A DNA stretch of 64,000 bases from Fictibacillus phosphorivorans (GCF_001619875.1 NZ_LRFC01000002.1:1-64000); one strand, 5' to 3'. Positions 7,858-17,227 are shown, numbered from the stretch's first letter. Program-made: numbers and translations. The notes: a model not told the origin generated them from the letters alone.

Positions 7858-8699
7858 AAGTGACCCACCTTTCTGGAACCTGTAAATTTTTTATAAAGGA
7901 TGCTTAAACATAAAATAACAACAAGGCATAAAACAATGGTTCCTCCAGAAGCCAGATCGAGATAGTAAGAAAGAAACATCCCTGAAATTACAGCAATCTC
8001 TCCAAAAAGCACGGATAACCAGATTGCCTGCTTAAATCCTTTTGCAATTCGGATACTTGCCGCAACCGGCAGCGTCATAAGCGCAGAGACAAGAAGAATA
8101 CCCACTATTTTCATTGATGCTGCAATAACCAAAGCCGTAATGGCCATAAAAGCAACTAAGATCCAACTGCTTCGTATACCAGAGAGTTTCCCTTGTTCTT
8201 CGTCAAAAGAGAGGACGAACAGTTCTTTGTACATAAAGAAAACAAATAAAAGTACAACAATAAGAATAGCAAATACAGTCCAAACATCTGACTTCTTAAC
8301 CGCGATAATACTCCCAAATAGGTAATTGAACAGATCAGTGTTGAATCCATCTGCCATTGAAATAAAGATAACACTTAGACCTATCCCCGCTGACATGATA
8401 ATCGGTATAGCAAGTTCTTCGTAATGTTTGTACACCTTTCTAAGCTGTTCGATAAAAATAGCTCCCCCAACTGAAAAAGCCATCCCGAGATATATAGGGT
8501 TAGCTGCTGCAAAGAATGAAGACCACTTTCCTAATAACAAGTTTGCTGCTATTCCCGCTAAAGTAATATGAGAAAGTGCATCTGCAATTAAAGCTTGCCT
8601 CCTAACTACAATAAAGACTCCTAACACAGGAGCAAGCAGTCCTACCATTATTCCGGTTAAGAAGGCGTTTTGTAAAAATTCATATTTTAAAAACGGCAC
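7854..8699 (-). CDS. znuB: zinc ABC transporter permease (ZnuB/AdcB/ZurM type)
   Basis: 281 residues with about eight membrane segments, the ABC-3 family architecture. Motifs usual in the family are present (VVRRQALIADALSHITLAG near 30-50; SALMTLPVAASIRIAKG near 200). It forms the zinc channel with the ATPase encoded 15 bp upstream. No zinc-binding lipoprotein lies in this operon, so that partner must be elsewhere or shared. Overlaps zur by 4 bp. Confidence 0.9.
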   Translation of the reverse strand: MPFLKYEFLQNAFLTGIMVGLLAPVLGVFIVVRRQALIADALSHITLAGIAANLLLGKWSSFFAAANPIYLGMAFSVGGAIFIEQLRKVYKHYEELAIPIIMSAGIGLSVIFISMADGFNTDLFNYLFGSIIAVKKSDVWTVFAILIVVLLFVFFMYKELFVLSFDEEQGKLSGIRSSWILVAFMAITALVIAASMKIVGILLVSALMTLPVAASIRIAKGFKQAIWLSVLFGEIAVISGMFLSYYLDLASGGTIVLCLVVILCLSILYKKFTGSRKVGHL

Positions 8700-8714
8700 G
8701 ATTCATTCATCCCC

Positions 8715-9491
8715 TTACTTCTGCTCATGATCATGGTGGAGAACATGAACATGATGTCCATAAAAAGCAGACATTTTATCAGAAGAACTCTCCTCAAATT
8801 CTTTTGTATTGCCATGAAAGTGAACTTGCTTGTTTAAGCAAGCTACATCTGTTACATAACTTGTCATAACCCCTACATCATGTGTAACTAAGACAAGTGT
8901 CATATTGTTATCATGATGCAGATCTTTTAACATCTTATAAAAGGATTCTGTTGACTCTGTGTCAACACCGACAGTCGGTTCATCTAAGATTAAAAGCTCA
9001 GGGTCGCTAACTAACGCCCGAGCGATAAAGATTCGTTGCTGTTGACCGCCAGAGAGTTCACCAATATTCTGGTGTGCAGATTTATCCATGTTCACAGATT
9101 TTAGAGCATCCCATACTTTCTTTTTATCCGATGGTTTTAAAAAACGAAACAAACCAACTTTACCGAAAAGTCCCATGGAAACAACTTCAAATGCTGTTGC
9201 GGGAAATGCGGTATTAAAACTGTTTGCTTTTTGCGAAACGTAGCCGATCTTATCCCAATCATTAAATTTATTTACTTTTTCTCCAAAAAGGTAAACTTGC
9301 CCCTGCTGAGGCTTCTGCAGACCTAAGATACATTTAATCAGTGTAGATTTACCTGACCCATTCGGACCAACAAGCCCTAAAAAAGATCCTTTTTTAATTT
9401 CCATTGTTACATGCTGAAGTACATTCTTATCACCATAATGGAACGATAAATCATCTACACGAATGGCTATTGAATTTCCGTTGTTCTCCAT
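8715..9491 (-). CDS. znuC: zinc ABC transporter ATP-binding protein (ZnuC/AdcC/ZurA type)
   Basis: 258 residues. Walker A GPNGSGKST (about 42-50), ABC signature LSGGQQQR (about 145), Walker B LLILDEP and the H-loop VTHD are all present. The C-terminus is His-rich (HHVHVLHHDHE), common in zinc-handling ATPases. First gene of the Zur-regulated operon. Start ATG 9491 with an upstream ACGGAGG. Confidence 0.92.
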   Translation of the reverse strand: MENNGNSIAIRVDDLSFHYGDKNVLQHVTMEIKKGSFLGLVGPNGSGKSTLIKCILGLQKPQQGQVYLFGEKVNKFNDWDKIGYVSQKANSFNTAFPATAFEVVSMGLFGKVGLFRFLKPSDKKKVWDALKSVNMDKSAHQNIGELSGGQQQRIFIARALVSDPELLILDEPTVGVDTESTESFYKMLKDLHHDNNMTLVLVTHDVGVMTSYVTDVACLNKQVHFHGNTKEFEESSSDKMSAFYGHHVHVLHHDHEQK

Positions 9492-9517
9492 GACTAACCT
9501 CCGTGAAAATGAATAAT

Positions 9518-9538
9518 AAGTAGTAATGAGTACGATTT
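9518..9538 (-). promoter_or_regulatory. Zur operator
   Basis: The minus strand matches the Bacillus Zur box AAATCGTAATNATTACGATTT at all but three of its 20 defined positions, keeping the AAATCGTA half intact. It lies between the start codon of the ATPase gene and a TATACT -10 candidate at 9551-9556, where a bound repressor would block transcription. Confidence 0.8.
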
Positions 9539-9573
9539 AGACTGTCTCATAGTATACACGAAATCTTAACAAA

Positions 9574-9603
9574 GTAAAACAACATGCCTAAGTGACATGC
9601 TGT
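9574..9603 (-). terminator. terminator of the HAD gene
   Basis: ACAGCATG and CATGTTGT pair (one G-U), followed by TTTTAC on the minus strand. Confidence 0.55.
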
Positions 9604-9623
9604 CAATTGAAGATGGACATATT

Positions 9624-10277
9624 TTACTCAACGCCTTTTAACAGACTTTCAACGGTCCGTTCTAAGTCTTTTGATTCTACGATTTGATCGGCACCTTTTA
9701 AGTACTTTTGCTCAAGCGTTGTTTCTACGGCTAAACAATAAGCACCAGCACTTTTCGCAGATTGGATGCCAAGTGGTGCATTCTCAATAACCAGCCACTC
9801 GGATGGGCTGAACGGGTGTTGCTCCATGGCTAATAAATACGGTTCAGGCGCAGGCTTTCCTTCTTTCACGTCATCGCCCGTAATGATCGTATGAAATGTG
9901 ATCGGAAGTTTTTGCAACACTTCAGCGACGAATTCTTTTCTGCTTCCTGTTACTAAAGCGATCGGAATATGGTGTTTTTGCAAAAGGTTAAGCGTTGAAA
10001 TGGTTTCTTCTATAAACTCGTATTGGGCATTCTTTTTAAAATAGTCTCTCTTTTGTACATATATATCTTCAATGATTTCTTCCGAAGCATCTACATTAAA
10101 AACTTCAAAAACATCCTTAATTGTCTTCTTACCCGGCATTCCTTCTCTTATGTAAAAAACATGCTCATCATGATCATAGCCTTTTTTATTAAATGCATAA
10201 CGCCATGCTTCAACATGATGATGCATTGTATCAACAACTACACCATCCATATCGAAACAAACCGCTTTTAATTTCAT
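9624..10277 (-). CDS. HAD-superfamily phosphatase / phosphoglucomutase-like protein
   Basis: 217 residues with all HAD motifs: DMDGVVVDT (nucleophile Asp about residue 9, acid Asp 11), the VTGSR motif II, a Lys in EGKPAPEPY, and a variant of motif IV around VIENAPLGIQSAKSAGA. The cap after motif I is the small helical type of the beta-phosphoglucomutase/GS1 branch. The substrate cannot be told from sequence. It stands alone between the zinc and manganese operons with its own ribosome site (AAGGTGG). A metal role is not indicated. Confidence 0.82.
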   Translation of the reverse strand: MKLKAVCFDMDGVVVDTMHHHVEAWRYAFNKKGYDHDEHVFYIREGMPGKKTIKDVFEVFNVDASEEIIEDIYVQKRDYFKKNAQYEFIEETISTLNLLQKHHIPIALVTGSRKEFVAEVLQKLPITFHTIITGDDVKEGKPAPEPYLLAMEQHPFSPSEWLVIENAPLGIQSAKSAGAYCLAVETTLEQKYLKGADQIVESKDLERTVESLLKGVE

Positions 10278-10335
10278 ACAATAACCACCTTACTTTTGAA
10301 CTAACATCTCCCATTATAAAGTAAATTTATAGAAA

Positions 10336-10371
10336 ATAAAAAAATAGAAGCTGAAGGCTACTCAGCTTCTA
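10336..10371 (-). terminator. terminator of the manganese operon
   Basis: TAGAAGCTGA pairs perfectly with TCAGCTTCTA over a 7-nt loop, followed by T7. Confidence 0.92.
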
Positions 10372-10381
10372 TATTTGATTC

Positions 10382-11302
10382 TTAGTTTAATCCTTCAATA
10401 ACGGTTTTTGTGTTCCATTCCATCATTTTTTTGTATGTGTCTCCATCTTTACCTGGTTTCCCTAGTGAGTCTGTAAACACTTTTCCTGAAATAGGTATAC
10501 CTGTTTCTTTAGAGACAGTTTCCATACTTCTAGCGTCGACGCTTGTTTCTACAAACAAGGAAGGAACGTTTCGTTCTTTGAGCAGATCAACCAGCCTTTT
10601 GATCTGTTGTGGGGAACCTTGGTTTTCTGAATTGATCTCCCAAACGTAAGCTGTATCCACATTGTAAGCTTCTCCAAAGTATTTAAATGCTCCTTCACTC
10701 GTAACAAGTACACGTTTTTCTTTCGGGATTTTATTTATCTCTGAAACAGTCTTGTCGTGAAGTGCTTTTAATTCACCAATGTACTTTTCAGCATTATTCT
10801 TATAGTACTCTTTGTTTTCTGGATCCTCTTTCATTAGTGCATCCCGAATGTTTTCCACATAGATTATGCCATTCTCAATATTTAACCAAGCATGCGGATC
10901 ATATTGTTTTTCAAGTCCTTTTGATTCTAAGTGGATAGCTTTAACGCCTTCACTCACACGGTAGACAGGCGCATCTTTCCCATCTTTATTAGATGTTTTT
11001 AATAACTTATTAAACCATGAATTTCCTTCTTCTAAATTTAACCCGTTAAAAAAGACAACATCTGCGTCAGTTGTTTTTAAAACATCTTCTGGCAGCGGAT
11101 CGTATTCATGCGGATTCGAACCGATCGGCGCTAAGCTATGAACGTCGACTTTGTCTCCACCAACATTTTTAACCAAGTCATAAATGATGGAGTAAGTAGT
11201 AACGACTTCTACTTTTTCTGAATCATCTTTGTCAGAGCTGCAGCCTGCTGCAGCTGTTAATAATGACCCAGCTAAAATGAGACTTGCTATTCTTTTGAAC
11301 AT
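10382..11302 (-). CDS. mntA: manganese ABC transporter substrate-binding lipoprotein (MntA type)
   Basis: 306 residues with a lipobox LTAAAGC giving an acylated Cys at about residue 21. This is a cluster A-I metal-binding protein: the metal ligands fit NPHEYDP (His about 66), the PHAWLN His (about 138), a Glu in SEGAFKYFGEAYN (about 203) and an Asp in KVFTDSLG (about 278). The His/His/Glu/Asp set, plus YVWEINSENQG, is typical of manganese proteins (PsaA/MntC) and not zinc ones. It is the last gene of an ATPase-permease-lipoprotein operon preceded by an MntR-like site. Confidence 0.88.
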   Translation of the reverse strand: MFKRIASLILAGSLLTAAAGCSSDKDDSEKVEVVTTYSIIYDLVKNVGGDKVDVHSLAPIGSNPHEYDPLPEDVLKTTDADVVFFNGLNLEEGNSWFNKLLKTSNKDGKDAPVYRVSEGVKAIHLESKGLEKQYDPHAWLNIENGIIYVENIRDALMKEDPENKEYYKNNAEKYIGELKALHDKTVSEINKIPKEKRVLVTSEGAFKYFGEAYNVDTAYVWEINSENQGSPQQIKRLVDLLKERNVPSLFVETSVDARSMETVSKETGIPISGKVFTDSLGKPGKDGDTYKKMMEWNTKTVIEGLN

Positions 11303-11315
11303 ATAATCATCCTCC

Positions 11316-12188
11316 CTACTTCTCCATCAGCTCTAGTCTGTTTTTTCTTGATTTATGCGCTTTCCATACTAAGCCTTGAGACGGGCTGAAGAAAAACGCA
11401 AGGGCAAAAAGAAAAGCTGATACTAAAACGATCGTGGCACCTGATGCTAAGTTGTAAGTAAAGCTGAAATATAAACCGAATACAGATGAAATAACTCCGA
11501 TTATTGCAGACAGATAAATCATCACCGACAATCGGTTTGTTAACAGGTAAGCTGTTGCTGCAGGCGTGATCAACATGGCAACGACAAGAACGATTCCAAC
11601 GGTCTGAAGAGAAGCAACCGTAACCATTGTTAGTACAGCCATCAGCGCATAGTGTATCCATTTATTAGGCAGTCCGTAGCTTTGTGCCATTGTTGGATCG
11701 AAAGTTGAAACGAGCAGCTCTTTGTAGAAAAGAACGACCAGCCCGATCACTAATAAGCCGATGCCAAGGGTGATCCACATGTCACTCATCCTTACAGCAA
11801 GAACATTACCAAAGAGAATGTGATATAAATCTGCAGAACTTTTCATCATCGTGATGATTACGATTCCCACAGCAAACATGCTTGTGAACATGATGCCGAT
11901 CGCCATATCATGCTTAATCCTGCTGTTTTGGCTTACATAGCCGATTCCGATAGCTGTAAGCACACCTGTCAGGACGGCTCCAAAGAAAAAGTTGATGCCT
12001 AGCATATAGCTGATTGCAACTCCTGGTAACACCGCGTGAGAGATGGCATCACCCATTAAAGCCATGCCTCTTAAGATGATAAAGCATCCTACAATTCCAC
12101 AAATGATCCCTACTACCACTGACGTAAAGAGTGCTTTTTGTAAAAATTCATACTGCAGCAGTGCTTGAAAGAATTCAAAAATACTCAT
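11316..12188 (-). CDS. mntC: manganese ABC transporter permease
   Basis: 290 residues, an ABC-3 family membrane protein with eight or so helices (ILRGMALMGDAISHAVLPGVA near 40-60). It overlaps the ATPase gene by 4 bp and precedes the lipoprotein by 13 bp. B. subtilis has two permease genes in its mnt operon; here there is one, so the channel is probably a homodimer. Substrate is inferred from the lipoprotein and the operator. Confidence 0.87.
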   Translation of the reverse strand: MSIFEFFQALLQYEFLQKALFTSVVVGIICGIVGCFIILRGMALMGDAISHAVLPGVAISYMLGINFFFGAVLTGVLTAIGIGYVSQNSRIKHDMAIGIMFTSMFAVGIVIITMMKSSADLYHILFGNVLAVRMSDMWITLGIGLLVIGLVVLFYKELLVSTFDPTMAQSYGLPNKWIHYALMAVLTMVTVASLQTVGIVLVVAMLITPAATAYLLTNRLSVMIYLSAIIGVISSVFGLYFSFTYNLASGATIVLVSAFLFALAFFFSPSQGLVWKAHKSRKNRLELMEK

Positions 12189-12934
12189 GTTGTCACATTC
12201 ACCCCTTTAGGCTGAAGAAATGAAAACTGATTAGCGTAAGCTTTTGTAATCACCTCTGGCTGAAGAACTTCTTCAGAAGCACCGTAATGAATCATATTTT
12301 TGTTCAGCAGAAGCAAGTGATCAAAATAAGACTCTGCTTTGCTTAAATCATGATGCACGACTAGTATCGTTTTTCCTTCTTTTTTTAGATCCCTTAAGAT
12401 ATGAATGATTGTTTCTTCACTTGCGACATCAATACCAACAAATGGTTCATCCAGAAAGAACAACTCTGCATTTTGAGCAAGTGCTCTGGCAAGGAATACC
12501 CTTTGCTGCTGTCCTCCTGAAAGTTCACCGATCTGCCTGTTACTGAATGATTCCATCCCTACTGTCTTCAAACATTCATAAGCCCATTGTCGATCACCTT
12601 TTGATGGTCTTTTAAATAGTCCTAGTTTTGGATAAGTACCAAGAAGAACGACATCAAATACTGTGATCGGAAAATCCCAATCGATGTCTGAACGCTGCGG
12701 AACATAAGCAATTCTTTTTTTCCACTTTCTCAGCGGCTCACCAAAAATTTGGATTTCACCCTTATCTTTAGATATTAAATTTAATGCCGCTTTCATCATA
12801 CTGGACTTACCTGCTCCGTTCGGTCCTATAATACCGACTAAACTTCCTCTTTCCACTGAAAAGGATATATCTTTAACAACTTGATTTCCTAAGTATGAAA
12901 CATATAATTGTTCAATCTTTAATGCACATTCCAC
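12185..12934 (-). CDS. mntB: manganese ABC transporter ATP-binding protein
   Basis: 249 residues with Walker A GPNGAGKSS, signature LSGGQQQRV, Walker B ELFFLDEP and the switch His in VVHHD. I chose GTG 12934, 10 nt after AAAGGAGG; the frame open to 12985 has no family support. First gene of the operon. The leader of about 150 nt contains an MntR-like box. Confidence 0.88.
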   Translation of the reverse strand: MECALKIEQLYVSYLGNQVVKDISFSVERGSLVGIIGPNGAGKSSMMKAALNLISKDKGEIQIFGEPLRKWKKRIAYVPQRSDIDWDFPITVFDVVLLGTYPKLGLFKRPSKGDRQWAYECLKTVGMESFSNRQIGELSGGQQQRVFLARALAQNAELFFLDEPFVGIDVASEETIIHILRDLKKEGKTILVVHHDLSKAESYFDHLLLLNKNMIHYGASEEVLQPEVITKAYANQFSFLQPKGVNVTT

Positions 12935-12970
12935 GGAAAAAAGACCTCCTTTTTTCGCTCGGTAACTTTT

Positions 12971-12986
12971 TTTGCCCCAGAGCAAC
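12971..12986 (-). promoter_or_regulatory. possible second MntR-like box
   Basis: TTTGCCCCAGAGCAAC resembles the MntR consensus TTTGCCTTAAGGAAAC and is partly palindromic (TTGC/GCAA). It lies far downstream of the promoter, so its role is doubtful. Confidence 0.3.
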
Positions 12987-13061
12987 TTTTAGATAAAAAA
13001 ATAGTTCCACCACAATGTATGAAATAAAAAGAAGGATAGTGACTATTTTGACATGAGAATT

Positions 13062-13078
13062 GTTTCCTTCAGGCAACT
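13062..13078 (-). promoter_or_regulatory. MntR operator
   Basis: Minus strand AGTTGCCTGAAGGAAAC is close to the Bacillus MntR box AGTTTGCCTTAAGGAAAC. It covers about +11 to +27 of the predicted transcript, where the manganese-loaded repressor would block transcription. Confidence 0.7.
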
Positions 13079-13094
13079 TTTTTACTTAAGTCAA

Positions 13095-13123
13095 ATTATA
13101 TAGGGTGGACACAAAATTGTAAA
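13095..13123 (-). promoter_or_regulatory. sigma-A promoter of the manganese operon
   Basis: TTTACA, a 17-bp spacer, then TATAAT on the minus strand, just upstream of the MntR box. Confidence 0.75.
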
Positions 13124-13151
13124 CGATTTTTTCTAGCCTTATTTCTACATT

Positions 13152-13185
13152 TGCTATATAATCAATTCTGGCAGGAAACTGCTGG
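13152..13185 (+). promoter_or_regulatory. purine permease promoter and 5' hairpin
   Basis: TATAAT at 13157-13162 with an upstream TG but no good -35. The predicted RNA would start at or near a hairpin CTGGCAG-GAAA-CTGCTGG (13168-13185) capped by a GNRA-type loop. There is no purine riboswitch here. Confidence 0.45.
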
Positions 13186-13224
13186 GTGGGAGAGGGTTGT
13201 TTTACAGTATTAAGGAAGGAACAA

Positions 13225-14484
13225 ATGGAACAAAATAATGTTTCACTTAAAAAAGAAGTATTAGCAGGTCTTACATCATTTTTCACAATCGCTTATATTA
13301 TTGTCGTTAACCCACTAATATTAGCAGATGCTGGAATGCCCTATGAGGGTGTTGTACTCGCTACAATTCTTACTTCTGTTGTAGGATGTTTAATCATGGG
13401 GCTATATGCAAATGCTCCGATCGTTCTGACACCGGGCATGGGTGTTAATGCATTTTTCACGTATACCATTGTCCAAGGTATGAACCTAAGCTGGCAAGAA
13501 GCTCTTGCAGCAGTCGTTATGTCTGGTATTTTCTTTTTAATAGCAGCTTCGACACCGTTAAAAGATATACTCTCTAAAAGTATTCCTCAATCATTGAAAC
13601 ACAGCATTACAGTGGGAATCGGGTTGTTCTTAACGTTTATAGGACTTCAAAAAGGCGGAATCATTGAAGCTAGCTCTGCTACTTTCGTGAAGTTAGGGCA
13701 TTTAAATCATCCTGACGCCATTCTTACAGTTGTTGGATTGGCTGTTACGCTAGCCCTGTTCTTGAAGAACGTGAAAGGAAGCTTCTTAATCGGTATTGCT
13801 TTTACCACTCTTATCGGCTTTCTTATGGGTCATACACAAGCAGTAAAAGGAATGTCTGATGGATTTTCTTTTAAACCGTTTGGGGAATTGCTATTCGCTT
13901 TTGATTTTTCAGGTATTACAGAGCTGTCCTTTTGGATTGCAACATTTTCACTAACCATGATCATTACTTTTGAAAACATGGGGTTGTTGTATGGATTGTT
14001 GCCTGATCAAAAGAAATTCCCGAAAGCTTTTCAAGCTAATGCTGCTTCATCTATCGTCTCAGGACTCTTTGGTACAAGTCCAACAATTTCGACTGTAGAG
14101 AGCGCGTCTGGTATTCAAGAAGGCGGCAGAACGGGGATTACAAGTATTACCGTTGCTGTATTGTTTATCGGTTCAATATTTGCAGCTCCTTTCATTGCTT
14201 ATATACCAGATGGCGCCATTGCACCGATCTTAATCATTATTGGCGGCTTGATGGTACAGCAGATTCAGCATATTCCTTTTGCTGATTTTACAGAGATGTT
14301 TCCATCGTTTCTAATCATTGCGCTCATTCCATTAACATACAGCATTGTCGATGGTCTTGCTTTTGGATTTATCGCATATCCGCTTGTTAAATGGATGTCC
14401 GGGCAAAAGAAACAAGTTACAGCGCCAATGTATGTTATTGCCTTTTTATTCTTTATGAATTTTATCCTTCATACAATCGTATAA
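13225..14484 (+). CDS. NCS2-family purine permease (PbuG/PbuO type)
   Basis: 419 residues, about 12 membrane segments. It has the AzgA-like signature of hypoxanthine/guanine permeases: LTPGMGVNAFFTY (about 75-87), an ITFENMGLLYG segment and FGTSPTISTVESASGIQEGGRTG (around residue 285). By family it imports hypoxanthine, guanine or adenine with protons. ATG 13225 follows AAGGAAGG by 5 nt; the upstream extension has no site. It is divergent from the manganese operon and has its own terminator. Exact substrate not assignable. Confidence 0.88.
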   Translation: MEQNNVSLKKEVLAGLTSFFTIAYIIVVNPLILADAGMPYEGVVLATILTSVVGCLIMGLYANAPIVLTPGMGVNAFFTYTIVQGMNLSWQEALAAVVMSGIFFLIAASTPLKDILSKSIPQSLKHSITVGIGLFLTFIGLQKGGIIEASSATFVKLGHLNHPDAILTVVGLAVTLALFLKNVKGSFLIGIAFTTLIGFLMGHTQAVKGMSDGFSFKPFGELLFAFDFSGITELSFWIATFSLTMIITFENMGLLYGLLPDQKKFPKAFQANAASSIVSGLFGTSPTISTVESASGIQEGGRTGITSITVAVLFIGSIFAAPFIAYIPDGAIAPILIIIGGLMVQQIQHIPFADFTEMFPSFLIIALIPLTYSIVDGLAFGFIAYPLVKWMSGQKKQVTAPMYVIAFLFFMNFILHTIV

Positions 14485-14494
14485 AAATATAAAC

Positions 14495-14528
14495 AAAAAG
14501 ACTTTGGACAATTTCCAGAGTCTTTTTT
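14495..14528 (+). terminator. purine permease terminator
   Basis: GACTTTGG pairs with CCAGAGTC within an A5...T6 frame. Confidence 0.85.
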
Positions 14529-14652
14529 AGGTTGTTTTCTTAAGCTTTGTTGTTATTGAAAGTATAGTTGATTCTCTTAGAAAAAAAGTCTTTTTTTAGC
14601 ACTTTCTCCCCTTTTCACTCATAGAATGAGAAAGTCGGGAGGGGGTTACTAA

Positions 14653-14913
14653 ATGAATCCAATTATCGTTCATTTTGTAAATCAAAAACTAAATTCGATC
14701 AGTCCGAATGAACTGATTACTCTGGCAGCGCAATATCAGCTTCCAATTTCTCAAAAAGAAGCCGTTCAAATCGTAAACATTCTGCGAAGGCAGACCATCG
14801 ATATTAAAAACCTTGGACAGCGTAAACAGATCATTGCTACTATTGCAAAAGAAGTCAGTCCTGAAAAAGCGAACTATATTCAATACTTAATTCAGACTTA
14901 TATTGATAGGTAA
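14653..14913 (+). CDS. yqfT: DUF2624 protein, YqfT-like
   Basis: 86 residues, soluble and mostly helical, starting MNPIIVHFVNQKLNSISP. It matches DUF2624 (YqfT), which sits next to nfo in B. subtilis too. Function unknown. Strong ribosome site GGGAGGGGG 7 nt before ATG 14653. Convergent with nfo across a two-way terminator. Confidence 0.82.
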   Translation: MNPIIVHFVNQKLNSISPNELITLAAQYQLPISQKEAVQIVNILRRQTIDIKNLGQRKQIIATIAKEVSPEKANYIQYLIQTYIDR

Positions 14914-14916
14914 TAC

Positions 14917-14946
14917 AAAAAGCCGCAAGAACGATTGCGGCTTTTT
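14917..14946. terminator. two-way terminator between yqfT and nfo
   Basis: AAAAAGCCGCAA pairs perfectly with TTGCGGCTTTTT over a 6-nt loop; it works on both strands. Confidence 0.93.
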
Positions 14947-14980
14947 GTTATGATTTGATTCATTTGGCATGGCTTAAATC

Positions 14981-15874
14981 TTATGCGTTTAACAATTTAT
15001 TCTGAAGTTCAGGGTCAAACGCCTTTGCTTTTATCATCTCGATCTCAAGTTGATAAGGAGGTCTTTTGTTATTTTTATCAGTACCTACATAAGGTGTTTC
15101 AAGGATCTTTGGAATATCCTTGAATTGATCATGATGTACAATATAACTTAATGCATCAAATCCAATATGTCCGAAGCCGATGTTTTCGTGTCTGTCTTTT
15201 GCAGCCCCGCTAACATTTTTACTGTCGTTAATGTGGAACACTTTTATCCGATCCATACCGATTATTTTATCAAACTGATTCATAACTCCATCAAAATCGT
15301 TTACGATGTCATAGCCTGCATCATGTGTATGGCACGTATCAAAGCAAACAGAAAGCTTTTCGTTCAATGTAACGCCATCAATAATCTGCGCAAGCTCGTC
15401 AAACGTCTTTCCGCATTCAGATCCTTTTCCGGCCATTGTCTCTAGCGCAATTTGAACATTTTGCTCTTTTGTCAGCACTTCATTAAGCCCTTCAATGATC
15501 TTTTTGATGCCGACCTCAGAACCTTCACCAACGTGCGCCCCAGGATGAAGCACGATCTGTTTTGCTCCAAGTGCATCTGTTCGTTCGATCTCTCTTCTTA
15601 GAAAATCAACACCAAGCTCAAAAGTTTCAGGTTTAACGGCATTCCCGATATTGATAATATATGGAGCATGAACGACAATATCAACGATGCCATTTTCAAG
15701 CATGTGCTTCGTTCCTGCTTCAATATTAAGGTCTTCTATTTTTTTTCGTCTCGTGTTTTGGGGTGCACCTGTATAGATCATAAAAGTGTTGGCACCATAT
15801 GAAACAGCTTCTTCACTTGCAGCGAGAAGCATTTTTTTACCGCTCATTGAAACGTGAGATCCTAGTTTAATCAT
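14981..15874 (-). CDS. nfo: endonuclease IV
   Basis: 297 residues, full length. A Xylose-isomerase-like TIM barrel that cuts DNA 5' of abasic sites in base-excision repair, using three zinc ions. Family motifs seen: GSHVSMSG at the N-terminus, VLHPGAHVG near 110, [14 protein letters not shown] near 180 and the FHINDSKN motif near 215. Co-directional with cshB 25 bp upstream, so probably one operon as in B. subtilis (yqfS-yqfR). Confidence 0.95.
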   Translation of the reverse strand: MIKLGSHVSMSGKKMLLAASEEAVSYGANTFMIYTGAPQNTRRKKIEDLNIEAGTKHMLENGIVDIVVHAPYIINIGNAVKPETFELGVDFLRREIERTDALGAKQIVLHPGAHVGEGSEVGIKKIIEGLNEVLTKEQNVQIALETMAGKGSECGKTFDELAQIIDGVTLNEKLSVCFDTCHTHDAGYDIVNDFDGVMNQFDKIIGMDRIKVFHINDSKNVSGAAKDRHENIGFGHIGFDALSYIVHHDQFKDIPKILETPYVGTDKNNKRPPYQLEIEMIKAKAFDPELQNKLLNA

Positions 15875-15899
15875 ATTTTCCCCTCTTCTCTAACAATAA

Positions 15900-17183
15900 C
15901 TATCTGATGTTTCTTCTTTTCTTCTTCATTAATTTCTTTTTCTGCTCGTCCATCTTCTTCTTATATCCAGGTTTTACTTTACGTGGTTTTGGAACGTACA
16001 CGCCGTCTTGTTCTTTTGATCCTGTGCTTTTTTTACTAGGTTTTACAGGCACCCATTCCCCATTTTTATATTGTTCTAAATGGAAAACAATTTTTTTCTC
16101 TTTAAGTTTTTGAATGGCATGCTGATCTGTCTGTTCAAAAAGAGAAGCACAGATTCCTGACATTCCAGCACGGCCCGTTCTTCCAGCTCTATGAATGTAG
16201 AAATCAAGGTCTTTCGGAAATTCATAGTTAATGATGTGGCTGACACCTTTAATATCGATTCCTCGTGCTGCAAGATCTGTTGCAACTAGGTATTGAAATT
16301 CCGCTTTTTGTACACGTTTCATGATATTTTTTCTTGTTCGTGGCGGAATATCACCATGCAAGCGCTCAACACTCATACCTTCTGCACTCATTGCATCCGC
16401 AATTTCATCGACTGCTTTTTTCGTGTTAGCAAAGATTATCGCAAAATAAGGATTATAATTTCTCGCTGTTTTAATTAACGTAGGAAGCTTGTCATTATGC
16501 TTCGCTTGAATAAGGACATGCTTAATGTCTTTTGCCGTAATATGCTGTGGCTCAACATGAACGTGTTTCGGATTTTGCATGTATTTTTTCAAGAAGGGCT
16601 GCAATTTTTCAGGTACAGTCGCAGAAAACACCATCATCTGAAGTTCGTTTGCCATACGAGATGCAATCAAGTCTACATCTTCAATAAAGCCCATATCAAG
16701 CATCTGATCTGCTTCATCTACTACGAGCATATTCGCTGTAAATACAACCAGCTCTTGCGCGTTCACAAGATCTTTAATACGTCCCGGAGTACCGATTACA
16801 AGTTGAGGAACGGTCTTCAATTTTTCGGCCATTCTCTTTCTGTCTGTTCCTCCCACGATTGCTTTTGCACGGATTTGTTTTCCTTCTGGCAAATGTTCAG
16901 AGATTTTAAGAAATTCGTTATGAATCTGCTGAGCTAATTCACGAGTTGGAGCTGTAATGACAGCTTGTACTTCATTTTTTGTTACATCGATTCTGTGCAT
17001 AAGAGGTAACAGAAAAGCAAATGTCTTTCCGGAACCTGTTTGTGACTGACCGATCATGTCTTGGCCATTAATAATTCCAGGAATAACACGTTCTTGTATA
17101 TCCGTTGGTCTTTCAAATCCAATACTGCTTAACGCAGTTTGGAGCGATTCGTTTATTTTTAACCGTTCGAACGGAGATTTCAT
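15900..17183 (-). CDS. cshB: DEAD-box RNA helicase CshB
   Basis: 427 residues. Two RecA-like domains with the Q motif, motif I SQTGSGKTF, motif II VVDEADQM, motif III FSATVP and motif VI HRAGRTGRAG. The C-terminal tail is short and strongly basic (PGYKKKMDEQKKKLMKKKRR), usual for cold-shock helicases of the CshB type, which unwind structured RNA and assist ribosome work at low temperature. Placed directly before nfo. Confidence 0.92.
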   Translation of the reverse strand: MKSPFERLKINESLQTALSSIGFERPTDIQERVIPGIINGQDMIGQSQTGSGKTFAFLLPLMHRIDVTKNEVQAVITAPTRELAQQIHNEFLKISEHLPEGKQIRAKAIVGGTDRKRMAEKLKTVPQLVIGTPGRIKDLVNAQELVVFTANMLVVDEADQMLDMGFIEDVDLIASRMANELQMMVFSATVPEKLQPFLKKYMQNPKHVHVEPQHITAKDIKHVLIQAKHNDKLPTLIKTARNYNPYFAIIFANTKKAVDEIADAMSAEGMSVERLHGDIPPRTRKNIMKRVQKAEFQYLVATDLAARGIDIKGVSHIINYEFPKDLDFYIHRAGRTGRAGMSGICASLFEQTDQHAIQKLKEKKIVFHLEQYKNGEWVPVKPSKKSTGSKEQDGVYVPKPRKVKPGYKKKMDEQKKKLMKKKRRNIR

Positions 17184-17227
17184 ACGCTCACCTTTTCTTT
17201 TTCAATATAAATTCATTCACTTTTAGT

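Noticed and set aside
13140-13224. Purine riboswitch upstream of the purine permease
   Set aside because: The conserved loop sequences and P1 pairing of the purine aptamer are absent; only a simple GAAA-capped hairpin is present.
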